Shown here: positions 53,851 through 61,754 of the stretch, in pieces
Numbering within the stretch: position 1 is the first letter of the stretch
Layout: each line of letters opens with the position of its first letter
Assembly (NCBI RefSeq): GCF_000429265.1
Contig: NZ_AUBN01000003.1
Location: 62,001-126,000, forward strand
Direction of reading: 5' to 3'
Source: Actinomyces gerencseriae DSM 6844
Lineage (GTDB): Bacteria > Actinomycetota > Actinomycetes > Actinomycetales > Actinomycetaceae
Length of the DNA: 64,000 nt
The notes under the pieces: model-generated
What the model saw: only the letters and a program-made list of their open reading frames with translations
What the model was told of the DNA's origin: nothing
The model's database searches: none
Made by a program: the position numbers and the translations under genes

Positions 53851-55146
53851 GTGGCACGCAGCGCCGAGAGTGTTGACCTTCTCAAGTGCTCTTTCTGCGG
53901 CAAGAGTCAAAAGCAGGTCAAGAAACTAATCGCCGGTCCGGGCGTCTACATCTGCGATGAGTGCATTGAGCTGTGCAACGAGATCGTCGACGAGGAGCTC
54001 GGCGACTCCAGCGCGGGTGTTCCCCTGGAGCTGCCCAAGCCGCAGGAGATCTTCGACTTCCTCAACCAGTACGTCATCGGCCAGGAGGGCGCCAAGCGCG
54101 CCATGAGCGTGGCCGTCTACAACCATTACAAGCGCGTTCAGGTGCGCGAGCGCGCGGTCGCCGAGGGCGACGGCCTGGAGCTCGGCAAGTCGAACATCCT
54201 CCTGCTCGGCCCCACCGGTACGGGTAAGACCCATCTGGCCCGCACTCTGGCCCGTCTCCTCGACGTCCCCTTCGCCATCGTCGATGCGACCGCCCTGACC
54301 GAGGCCGGGTACGTGGGCGAGGACGTGGAGAACATTCTGCTCAAGCTCATCCAGGCCGCCGACGGAGATGTCAAGCGCGCCGAGAAGGGCATTATCTATA
54401 TCGATGAGATCGACAAGATCGGGCGCAAGGCCGAGAATCCGTCGATCACGCGCGACGTGTCCGGCGAGGGCGTTCAGCAGGCTCTCCTGAAGATCATCGA
54501 GGGCACCACCGCCTCGGTTCCGCCGGGCGGCGGGCGCAAGCACCCCCACCAGGAGTTCCTGGAGATCGACACCACCAACATCCTGTTCATCGCGGCCGGG
54601 GCCTTCGCGGGCATCGAGGACATCGTCCGGCAGCGCCAGCGCAAAGAGGTCGGCGCACAGCTGGTGGGGTTCGGCGCGACCCTGACCAGGGACTCCGCCA
54701 GGGACGTGTTCGCCTCGCCGGTGCGCCCGGAGGACCTTCACAAGTTCGGTCTCATCCCCGAGTTCATCGGGCGCCTTCCCGTGATCGCCACCGTTCAGGA
54801 TCTGGGCGTGCCCGAGCTGGTGCGCGTGATGACCGAGCCCAAGAACGCGCTCGTGTCCCAGTACGAGTACCTCTTCAGCCTCGACGGCGTCGAGCTCGTC
54901 TTCACCGATGAGGCCATCGAGGCCATCGCCTCCCTGGCCCTGGAGCGCAAGACCGGTGCCCGGGGACTGACCAGCATCGCCGAGGAGGTCCTGGGCAACG
55001 CCATGTTCGAGGTGCCCTCCATGCCGGAGGTCGGGCGGGTCGTCGTCGATGCCGACGCCGTGCGCGGGACGGGGCGCCCGTGCTACGAGGTGGGCTCCGG
55101 AACCCTCGCGGCCGCCTACAAGGGGGAGCGGAGCCGCACCGCATGA
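53851..55146 (+). CDS. clpX: ATP-dependent Clp protease ATPase subunit ClpX
   Basis: A 431-residue AAA+ unfoldase that recognises tagged proteins and feeds them to ClpP. The N-terminal zinc domain has C13, C16, C35 and C38. Walker A is GPTGTGKT at 120-127, Walker [10 protein letters not shown], and the C-terminal domain includes [12 protein letters not shown]. The ClpP-contact loop and sensor-2 GARGL are present. GTG 53851 with GGAGG 8-9 nt upstream is the start; the frame extends to 53743 without conservation. The stop overlaps the chorismate mutase ATG. Confidence 0.97.
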   Translation: MARSAESVDLLKCSFCGKSQKQVKKLIAGPGVYICDECIELCNEIVDEELGDSSAGVPLELPKPQEIFDFLNQYVIGQEGAKRAMSVAVYNHYKRVQVRERAVAEGDGLELGKSNILLLGPTGTGKTHLARTLARLLDVPFAIVDATALTEAGYVGEDVENILLKLIQAADGDVKRAEKGIIYIDEIDKIGRKAENPSITRDVSGEGVQQALLKIIEGTTASVPPGGGRKHPHQEFLEIDTTNILFIAAGAFAGIEDIVRQRQRKEVGAQLVGFGATLTRDSARDVFASPVRPEDLHKFGLIPEFIGRLPVIATVQDLGVPELVRVMTEPKNALVSQYEYLFSLDGVELVFTDEAIEAIASLALERKTGARGLTSIAEEVLGNAMFEVPSMPEVGRVVVDADAVRGTGRPCYEVGSGTLAAAYKGERSRTA

Positions 55147-55526
55147 GCGCCGTTCCGGCCCCCACCCCCGGTGGCGCCGGTGCCGCCGAAGCGGTGCCCG
55201 CGACGGGGCCGGAGGCCGTCGAGCGGAACCAGCCGGGCGTCCCGACCCGGTTGGCGGTCTACCGCGCGACCATCGACAACCTGGATGCCGCCCTCGTTCA
55301 CCTGCTGGCCGAGCGCTTCCGCTGCACGCAGCAGGTGGGTCTGCTCAAGGCCGAGCTCGACCTGCCTCCGTCGGATCCGGGCAGGGAGGAGCGCCAGGTG
55401 GTGCGCCTGCGGGCCCTCGCCCAGGACTCCGGGCTCGACCCGGTTTTCGCGGAGAAGTTCTTCACCTTCATCGTCGCCGAGGTGATCCGCCACCACGAGG
55501 CGATTCGCGACGAGTTGGCCGAGTGA
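55143..55526 (+). CDS. chorismate mutase, AroQ type
   Basis: A 127-residue enzyme converting chorismate to prephenate for Phe/Tyr synthesis. After a 35-residue disordered Ala/Pro/Gly head, the three-helix AroQ fold appears: [31 protein letters not shown], and [20 protein letters not shown]. The ATG overlaps the clpX stop (ATGA), so it is translated with the protease operon. No secretion signal. Confidence 0.88.
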   Translation: MSAVPAPTPGGAGAAEAVPATGPEAVERNQPGVPTRLAVYRATIDNLDAALVHLLAERFRCTQQVGLLKAELDLPPSDPGREERQVVRLRALAQDSGLDPVFAEKFFTFIVAEVIRHHEAIRDELAE

Positions 55527-55560
55527 GTCGCGAGCGGGGCGGGCGGCGGGACCGGCCCGC

Positions 55561-57393
55561 TCACCTCAGGGCGCGCGTGTAGAGCGCGTCGATCTCCTCG
55601 GCGAAGCGCTCTCGGGCCTGCGCCCGGCGGACCTTCAATGAGGGCGTGAGCAGCCCGTTGGCGACAGTGAAGTCCCCGGGAAGCACCGTGAAGGTTCGAA
55701 TGGACTCGGCCCGGGACACCGCCTCGTTCGCCCTGGCCACGGCCCGCTCGAGGGCCGCCCGTATCCGCGGGTCCTGCGCGGCCTCGACCGGATCCATGTC
55801 CTCCAGGCCGTGGCTCGCGAGCCACAGCGGCAGCATCTCCGCGTCGAGGGTGACCAGGGCGCCGATGCAGGGCCGCCCGTCGCCCACGACGAGGACCTGG
55901 CTGACCAGCGGGTGCCCGCGCAGCCGGTCCTCCAGGATGGCCGGGGCGACGTTCTTGCCGCCGGCGGTCACGATGAGCTCCTTCTTGCGACCCGTGATCC
56001 ACAGGAAGCCCTCCGAGTCGAGGGAGCCGAGGTCGCCGCTGCGCAGCCATCCGTCGTCGAGCGCCTCCGCGGTGGCGGCGGGGTTGTTGTGGTACCCCCG
56101 GAAGAGACCGATGCCCTTGATGAGGATCTCGCCGTCGTCGTCCAGCCTCACCGAGGTGCCCGGCAGCGGCGGTCCGACCGAGCCGATGCGCGTGGCGTCC
56201 GGCAGGTTGACCGTGCACGGGGCGGCCGTCTCGGTCAGGCCGTAGCCCTCCAGGACCGTGATCCCGGCACCGCGGTAGAAGTGGCCCAGCCGCTCGCCCA
56301 GGGGCCCGCCGCCGGAGATGACGTGGCAGACCCGGCCCCCCAGCAGGTCCCGCAGTCTGGAGAAGACCATTCGGTCGAAGACGGCCCGCTGCGCCCGCAG
56401 GCCGCGGCTCGGCCCCTCCGGGGCGTCCAGGGCCCGCGAGTAGGCGATCGCGGTCTTGGCCGCCAGGCGGAAGACCTTCTGCTTGGCGCCGGTCGAACGG
56501 GCATCGGCGGCGTTGTAGATCTTCTCGAACACCCGCGGAACGGCGATGACGAAGGTCGGACGGAAGGATGCCAGGTCGGTCACCAGGTTCTTCACGTCCG
56601 GGCTGTGCCCGAGGACGCCGGCCGGTGAGCAGACGATCGCGATCTCGACGAAGCGCCCCAGCACGTGCGCCAGGGGCAGGAACAGCAGCGCCCGGACCTC
56701 GGGCGCCCCCAGCACCTCGGGGACGTGGGCGACCGTGTTGACGCTCAGGTGGATGAGGTTGCCGTGAGTGAGCTCGACGCCCTTGGGCCGACCCGTCGTG
56801 CCCGAGGTGTAGACGATGGTGGCCGGGTCCGCGCTCCCCAGTCGCGCGGTGCGGGCGTCGAGGTCCGCGTAGGCGCTGCCGCCGATGTCCCGCCCGGCCG
56901 CCATGAGCTCGGTGATCGCCCCCCTGGCGATGGACAGCACCTGGAGGTCGCCCAGCTCGGGCGCGGTGGCCGTGAGCGAGGTCAGCATCGTCCCCATGGC
57001 CACGTCCTCGACGACGACCAGGCGCACATCGGCATCGGTGAGGATCCATCGCGCCTGCTCGGCCGACGAGGTCTCGTAGATGGGCACGACGACGAGGCCC
57101 GCCTCCCAGGCCGCGAAATCGAGCAGCGTCCACTCGTAGCTCGTGTGCGACATGATGCCGATTGCGCTTCCGGGCTCCAGGCCGCGCGCCACGAGCCCGG
57201 CCGCCACCTGGCGGACCTGGTCGCGGAAGGCGCGGGCGGGCATGCTCCGCCAGCGTCCTCCCACCGAGGACTTGCGCGCGATCAGCGGGCCGTCGGGATT
57301 GGTGCGCACGCGCTCGGCCAGTGCCCACGGGCCCGTCATGCCGTCATGCACGGGCACGAGCAGCGGCGCGGAGATCTCACGGGGCGCGCTCAC
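55561..57393 (-). CDS. long-chain acyl-CoA ligase (AMP-forming), third of three paralogues
   Basis: A 610-residue adenylate-forming enzyme that activates fatty acids to acyl-CoA through an acyl-AMP. Motifs: P-loop YTSGTTGRPKG, GYGLTET, and the hinge and C-terminal catalytic region ITGRKKELIVTAGGKNVAP. It starts at GTG overlapping the upstream paralogue stop (GTGA at 57390-57393). It shares 115 identical bases with the middle copy around the ITGRKKEL region, a sign of gene conversion. Chain-length preference cannot be read. Confidence 0.9.
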   Translation of the reverse strand: MSAPREISAPLLVPVHDGMTGPWALAERVRTNPDGPLIARKSSVGGRWRSMPARAFRDQVRQVAAGLVARGLEPGSAIGIMSHTSYEWTLLDFAAWEAGLVVVPIYETSSAEQARWILTDADVRLVVVEDVAMGTMLTSLTATAPELGDLQVLSIARGAITELMAAGRDIGGSAYADLDARTARLGSADPATIVYTSGTTGRPKGVELTHGNLIHLSVNTVAHVPEVLGAPEVRALLFLPLAHVLGRFVEIAIVCSPAGVLGHSPDVKNLVTDLASFRPTFVIAVPRVFEKIYNAADARSTGAKQKVFRLAAKTAIAYSRALDAPEGPSRGLRAQRAVFDRMVFSRLRDLLGGRVCHVISGGGPLGERLGHFYRGAGITVLEGYGLTETAAPCTVNLPDATRIGSVGPPLPGTSVRLDDDGEILIKGIGLFRGYHNNPAATAEALDDGWLRSGDLGSLDSEGFLWITGRKKELIVTAGGKNVAPAILEDRLRGHPLVSQVLVVGDGRPCIGALVTLDAEMLPLWLASHGLEDMDPVEAAQDPRIRAALERAVARANEAVSRAESIRTFTVLPGDFTVANGLLTPSLKVRRAQARERFAEEIDALYTRALR

Positions 57394-59294
57394 TCCTGCG
57401 GCCCCTTCCTCGTCGAGGCGTAGATGCCCGCGATCGTGTCGGCGTACTCCTCCATCACCTGGTTGCGCTTGACCTTCAGGGAGGGGGTCAGCAGGCCGTT
57501 GGCCTCGGTGAAGTCGGCGGTCAGCACCCGGTAGGCCCGGATCGACTCGGCCCGCGAGACCGCGCGATTCGTGCGCGCCACCGCCCGGTCGAGGGCCGCG
57601 AGCACCTGCGGGTTGGTCGAGGCCTCGACGACGTCCATCTCCGGCAGGCCGTGGTTGCGCAGCCAGCCGGGCAGCATCTCGCGGTCCAGCGTGATGAGGG
57701 CCGAGATGAACGGCTCGCCGTCGCCGACGACGAGGACCTGGCTGACCAGCGGGTGCCCGCGCAGCCGGTCCTCCAGGATGGCCGGGGCGACGTTCTTGCC
57801 GCCGGCGGTCACGATGAGCTCCTTCTTGCGACCCGTGATCCTGATCCATCCGTCGGGGTCGATGGAGCCGATGTCCCCGGTGCGGAACCAGCCGTCCGGT
57901 GTGAAGGCCTCGGCATTGGCGGCGGGATTGTTGTGGTAGCGGGAGAAGACGCTCATCCCACGGACCTCGATCTCGCCGTCCGCGCCCACCCGGGCCCGGC
58001 TCCCGCACACGGGCGGGCCCACGGTGCCGATCTTGTTGCGCCAGTCGAGGTTGACGCTGAGGGGGCCGATCGTCTCGGTCAGGCCGTAGCCCTCGAGGAT
58101 GATCAGGCCCAGGCCGCGGTAGAAGTGGCCCAGCCGCTCGCCCAGGGGCCCGCCGCCGGAGATGGCGTAGCGGGCGTTGGGGCCGAGTAGATCCCGAATG
58201 GTGCGGTAGACGAGTCGATCCGCCAGCGCGTGCGCGGCCGTCAGCCCGCGGGAGGGGCCCTCGGGGGTGTCCAGGGCGCGGGAGTACTCGATGGCGACCT
58301 TCGCCGCCCAGCGGAAGGTCTTGAGCCTGAACCCGCCGCCGGCCTTGGCGTCCGCCGCGTTGTAGATCTTCTCCAGGACGCGGGGGACGGCCAGTACGTA
58401 GGACGGCCCGAAGCCCTTGAGGTCGGGCAGCAGGGTGGCGACGTCGGGCGTATGACCGAGAACGCCGTTTCCGGCGATGGACAGCAGCTCCAGGCACCGG
58501 GCGTAGGAGTGGGCCAGCGGCAGGAACAGCAGCAGGCGCGTATCGGGGGAGAAGAGCAGATCGGGGATCCAGCGCACGCCGTTCCAGGCCAGACCCGCGG
58601 CCATGCGGTGGGTGACCTCGACGCCCTTGGGATTGCCGGTCGTCCCGGAGGTGTAGATGATCGAGAAGACGTCATCGGCCCTCAGCGCGTCGCAGCGCTC
58701 GTCGAGGTCGGCGCGGGAGACCGCTCTGCCCTCGGCCGAGATGGTCGTGATGGCGTCGCGGTCCAGGGACAGCACCCGCACCTCGGCGGCATCGGGATGG
58801 GCGGCGGCCCTCGCCGCGGCGGCGCCCCGCACCAGCTCGGCCAGCGCGGCCGACTCGGTGATCACCAGTCGCACGTCCGCGTCCTGCAGGATCCACTGCA
58901 CCTGGGAGGGCGAGTCCGTCTCGTAGATCGGCACCGAGACCAGGGCGGCCCGGGCGATGGCCATGTCGAGCAGTGTCCACTCGTAGGAGGTGTGGGCCAT
59001 GATACTCACGCACTGCCCGGGCTCCAGCCCCATTCCCACCAGGCCGGAGGCGACCCGGGCGACGTCCTCGCCGAAGTTGCGCGCCGTGACATCGACCCAG
59101 GAGCGTCCCAGCGCGGCCTTGCGCTCGATGATCGTCGAGTCCGGGTCGCGGGCGATACGATCGGCCAGCAGCCACGGAACCGTCCATGAGAGGTCCGGCT
59201 CGGTGACGACGTCGCTGGTGGCGGCGCCGTCGAGCACGCGGGGCTTGCCGGCTGCGGACACGGTGGGCTGGCCGGGGGATGGTCGCGGGTTCAC
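57390..59294 (-). CDS. long-chain acyl-CoA ligase (AMP-forming), middle paralogue
   Basis: A 634-residue acyl-CoA synthetase with YTSGTTGNPKG, EGYGLTETIGP and ITGRKKELIVTAGGKN. It is like mycobacterial FadD15-type enzymes in length and motif spacing. The start is GTG; CACAAT lies 6 nt upstream on the minus strand and no Shine-Dalgarno is seen, so it may be leaderless despite lying only 120 bp after the first paralogue. It is coupled to the downstream copy. Confidence 0.9.
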   Translation of the reverse strand: MNPRPSPGQPTVSAAGKPRVLDGAATSDVVTEPDLSWTVPWLLADRIARDPDSTIIERKAALGRSWVDVTARNFGEDVARVASGLVGMGLEPGQCVSIMAHTSYEWTLLDMAIARAALVSVPIYETDSPSQVQWILQDADVRLVITESAALAELVRGAAAARAAAHPDAAEVRVLSLDRDAITTISAEGRAVSRADLDERCDALRADDVFSIIYTSGTTGNPKGVEVTHRMAAGLAWNGVRWIPDLLFSPDTRLLLFLPLAHSYARCLELLSIAGNGVLGHTPDVATLLPDLKGFGPSYVLAVPRVLEKIYNAADAKAGGGFRLKTFRWAAKVAIEYSRALDTPEGPSRGLTAAHALADRLVYRTIRDLLGPNARYAISGGGPLGERLGHFYRGLGLIILEGYGLTETIGPLSVNLDWRNKIGTVGPPVCGSRARVGADGEIEVRGMSVFSRYHNNPAANAEAFTPDGWFRTGDIGSIDPDGWIRITGRKKELIVTAGGKNVAPAILEDRLRGHPLVSQVLVVGDGEPFISALITLDREMLPGWLRNHGLPEMDVVEASTNPQVLAALDRAVARTNRAVSRAESIRAYRVLTADFTEANGLLTPSLKVKRNQVMEEYADTIAGIYASTRKGPQE

Positions 59295-59300
59295 CTGGTC

Positions 59301-59306
59301 ATTGTG
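59301..59306 (-). promoter_or_regulatory. candidate -10 of a leaderless acyl-CoA ligase transcript
   Basis: CACAAT on the minus strand, 6 nt before the GTG at 59294; the same hexamer and spacing occur before rpiB. Confidence 0.3.
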
Positions 59307-59414
59307 TCAGGTCGGTCGCTGCGAGCGGTCCCTTCGACCAAAAGATCTGACGGCCTGTCTTAGTGAGATCCGCTAAGGAGGCCTCTGCCCCTCGTGCGCT
59401 CCCACAGGTCGGGC

Positions 59415-61340
59415 TCATGAGCCCGCCGAGTTCGTCGCACTCGCCGAGCTCCCCCGGTCCTCCGGGGCCGTCGCGTCCGCCGCTCGCACCGGGCCGCCGT
59501 ACAGCTCGTCGATCCGGTCGGCGAAGCGCTCCACCGCGACGGCGCGCTTGACCTTGAGCGAGGGGGTGAGCAGGCCGTTGGCCTCGGTGAAGTCCCCGTT
59601 GAGGACGGTGATCCTGCGGATCGACTCCGCCCGCGAGACATGCGCGTTGGTCCGCGCCACCGCCCGGTCGAGCGCCGCCAGCACGCTGGGGTCGGAGGCG
59701 GCCTCGGGCGCCGTCATCGGGGGCAGGCCGTGGTTGCGCAGCCAGCCGGGCAGCATCTCGGCGTCGAGTGTGATGAGTGCGGCGATGAAGGGCCGCTTGT
59801 CGCCGACGACGACCACCTGGCTGATGAGGGGGTGCCCGCGCAGCCGGTCCTCCAGGATGGCCGGGGCGACGTTCTTGCCGCCGGCGGTCACGATGATGTC
59901 CTTGGCCCTGCCCGTGATCCTCACGTAGCCGTCGCGGTCCAGGGAGCCGAGATCGCCGGTGCGGAACCAGCCGTCGGGAGTGAGGGCGGCCGCCGTGGCC
60001 TCGGTGTCGTTGTGGTAGCCCTGGAAGACCGAGGGGCCCTTGACGAGGATCTCCCCGTCCTCGGCCACGCGCACGGCCACGGGCGGCAGGGGCGGTCCCA
60101 CGGTGCCGATCTTCGACAGCCGGGGCGTGTTGACCGAGACCGGTCCCACCGTCTCGGTCAGCCCGTAGCCCTCCAGGACGGGGATGCCGAGTCCGCGGTA
60201 GAAGTGGGCGAGCCGTTGGGACAGCGGCGCCCCGCCGGAGATGATCCAGTCGACGTTGCCGCCCACGAGGGTCCTGATGCGCTGGAAGACGAGGCGGTCC
60301 GCCAGCGCCCGCTGCGCACGCAGGGCGCGCGACGGCCCGGCCGGCCCATCCAGGGAGCGGGAGTAGTCGACGGCGACCTTCGCCGCCCAGCGGAACACCG
60401 TCCGGGCGCTGCCCGAACCGGCTCGGGCGTCGGCGGAGTTGTAGATCTTCTCCAGGACCCGCGGCACCACCAGCAGGTAGGACGGGCGGAAGGTGGCCAG
60501 ATCGGACAGGAGGTTCTTCGTGTCGGGCACGTGGCCGATGACCCCCTGCCCGGAGATCTGGAACACCTCCAGGAAGCGTGCGAAGACGTGGGCCAGCGGC
60601 AGGAAGAGCAGGAGCCGCGAGTCGCGTCCCATGGCGATCTCCGGTATCCACTGGTGCGCGTTGGTGCACAGGTCGGTGAAGTTGCCATGGGACAGGACGG
60701 TGCCCTTGGGCGTGCCGGTGGTCCCCGAGGTGTAGACGATCGTCGCGAGCGAGGAGGTCGTCAGGGAGTCGGTGCGCTCGGCCGGCGCCGAGCGGGGAAC
60801 GGAGCGGCCGGAGTCGGTGATGGTGTGGAGCGCGTCGGTGTCCAGGGAGAGCACCCGAGTGCCCTCCCGCCCCGCCGAGGCGGCGGCCGCGCGGACGAGC
60901 TCGGCCATGGTGATCGTCTCGGTGACGACGAGATCGATGTCGGCGTCGGCGAGGACGTGCGCGATCTGCTCGGCCGAGCTCGTCTCGTAGATGGGGACCG
61001 GGACCAGGGCGGCGGTCCAGCAGGCGAAGTCGAGCAGTGTCCACTCGTAGCGGGTGCGCGACATGATGGCGACTCGCTCGCCGGGTCCCAGCCCCATGCC
61101 GATGAGTCCGGCGGCGACCGTCTCGACCTCCTCGGAGAAGTCGCGGGCGGTGATCGTGCGCCACACCTCGCTCGTCTCCTGCTTGCGGGCGACGAGCGGG
61201 CGGTCCGCCGAGCGGGAGACCCTCTCCCGCAGCAGTGCGGGCAGGGTCGTCCGCTCGTCGATGCGCACGAGGACGGGGGCGCGCCACTCCAGCGCGCCGC
61301 GTCGGGCGGGGGAGGCGGAGGGAACGATCGGTTTCGTCAT
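59415..61340 (-). CDS. long-chain acyl-CoA ligase (AMP-forming), first paralogue
   Basis: A 641-residue member of the same family with YTSGTTGTPKG, EGYGLTETVGP and ITGRAKDIIVTAGGKNVAP. Here the hinge reads GRAKD rather than GRKKE, so it is the most divergent of the three. The C-terminal tail is Ala/Ser-rich. ATG 61340 is chosen because TTAAAT (61353 to 61348) lies 7 nt upstream; an in-frame ATG at 61349 overlaps that hexamer. Confidence 0.9.
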   Translation of the reverse strand: MTKPIVPSASPARRGALEWRAPVLVRIDERTTLPALLRERVSRSADRPLVARKQETSEVWRTITARDFSEEVETVAAGLIGMGLGPGERVAIMSRTRYEWTLLDFACWTAALVPVPIYETSSAEQIAHVLADADIDLVVTETITMAELVRAAAASAGREGTRVLSLDTDALHTITDSGRSVPRSAPAERTDSLTTSSLATIVYTSGTTGTPKGTVLSHGNFTDLCTNAHQWIPEIAMGRDSRLLLFLPLAHVFARFLEVFQISGQGVIGHVPDTKNLLSDLATFRPSYLLVVPRVLEKIYNSADARAGSGSARTVFRWAAKVAVDYSRSLDGPAGPSRALRAQRALADRLVFQRIRTLVGGNVDWIISGGAPLSQRLAHFYRGLGIPVLEGYGLTETVGPVSVNTPRLSKIGTVGPPLPPVAVRVAEDGEILVKGPSVFQGYHNDTEATAAALTPDGWFRTGDLGSLDRDGYVRITGRAKDIIVTAGGKNVAPAILEDRLRGHPLISQVVVVGDKRPFIAALITLDAEMLPGWLRNHGLPPMTAPEAASDPSVLAALDRAVARTNAHVSRAESIRRITVLNGDFTEANGLLTPSLKVKRAVAVERFADRIDELYGGPVRAADATAPEDRGSSASATNSAGS

Positions 61341-61347
61341 GCACGGC

Positions 61348-61353
61348 ATTTAA
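61348..61353 (-). promoter_or_regulatory. candidate -10 of the first acyl-CoA ligase gene
   Basis: TTAAAT on the minus strand, 7 nt before the ATG at 61340. Confidence 0.35.
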
Positions 61354-61360
61354 CGGCATG

Positions 61361-61720
61361 TCCGCCGCCTCCGCAGGCGCGTCGCGGGATCGGCGGCGAG
61401 GAATCGGAGAGCCCGCCGAGCCGGACCCCGATCGCGTTCTGACGGCCGTGGAGGCGCACCAGGCGGTCCTCGATGCCGAGTGGACCGATCCCGGGGCGTC
61501 GACCGGCGGTCCGAGCCCCATGCCCGCGGAGACGACGATCCGGGACGGGCGCGACGATCTCATCCGACTCGGGCCTCCGGTGATCTCGGCGGCCAGCGAC
61601 GTGCGGCGCGTGAAGGCGGTCTTCCAGGATGACGGCACCGCGACGGCCAGGACCGAGGGTCGCGAGCCGTACGACGACGGCTCGGCTACCGCTCCGGTCG
61701 CTCCCCGACGGACGACGTGA
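61361..61720 (+). CDS. possible small protein with NTF2-like start, perhaps decayed
   Basis: A 119-residue frame divergent from the acyl-CoA ligase. Its segment DRVLTAVEAHQAVLDAEW resembles the first helix of NTF2/SnoaL-like proteins, and VKAVFQDDGTATARTEGREP could be strands of that fold. No ribosome site is evident and the rest is weak. It may be a remnant. Confidence 0.3.
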   Translation, partial: SAASAGASRDRRRGIGEPAEPDPDRVLTAVEAHQAVLDAEWTDPGASTGGPSPMPAETTIRDGRDDLIRLGPPVISAASDVRRVKAVFQDDGTATARTEGREPYDDGSATAPVAPRRTT

Positions 61721-61754
61721 CGACGCGGTCGCCCGTGCGCGTCCGCGTCGCGCC

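Noticed and set aside
55561-58497. 978-residue open frame joining two acyl-CoA ligases
   Set aside because: Only the part from 57393 down is the real ligase; the upstream part is an off-frame reading of the middle paralogue.
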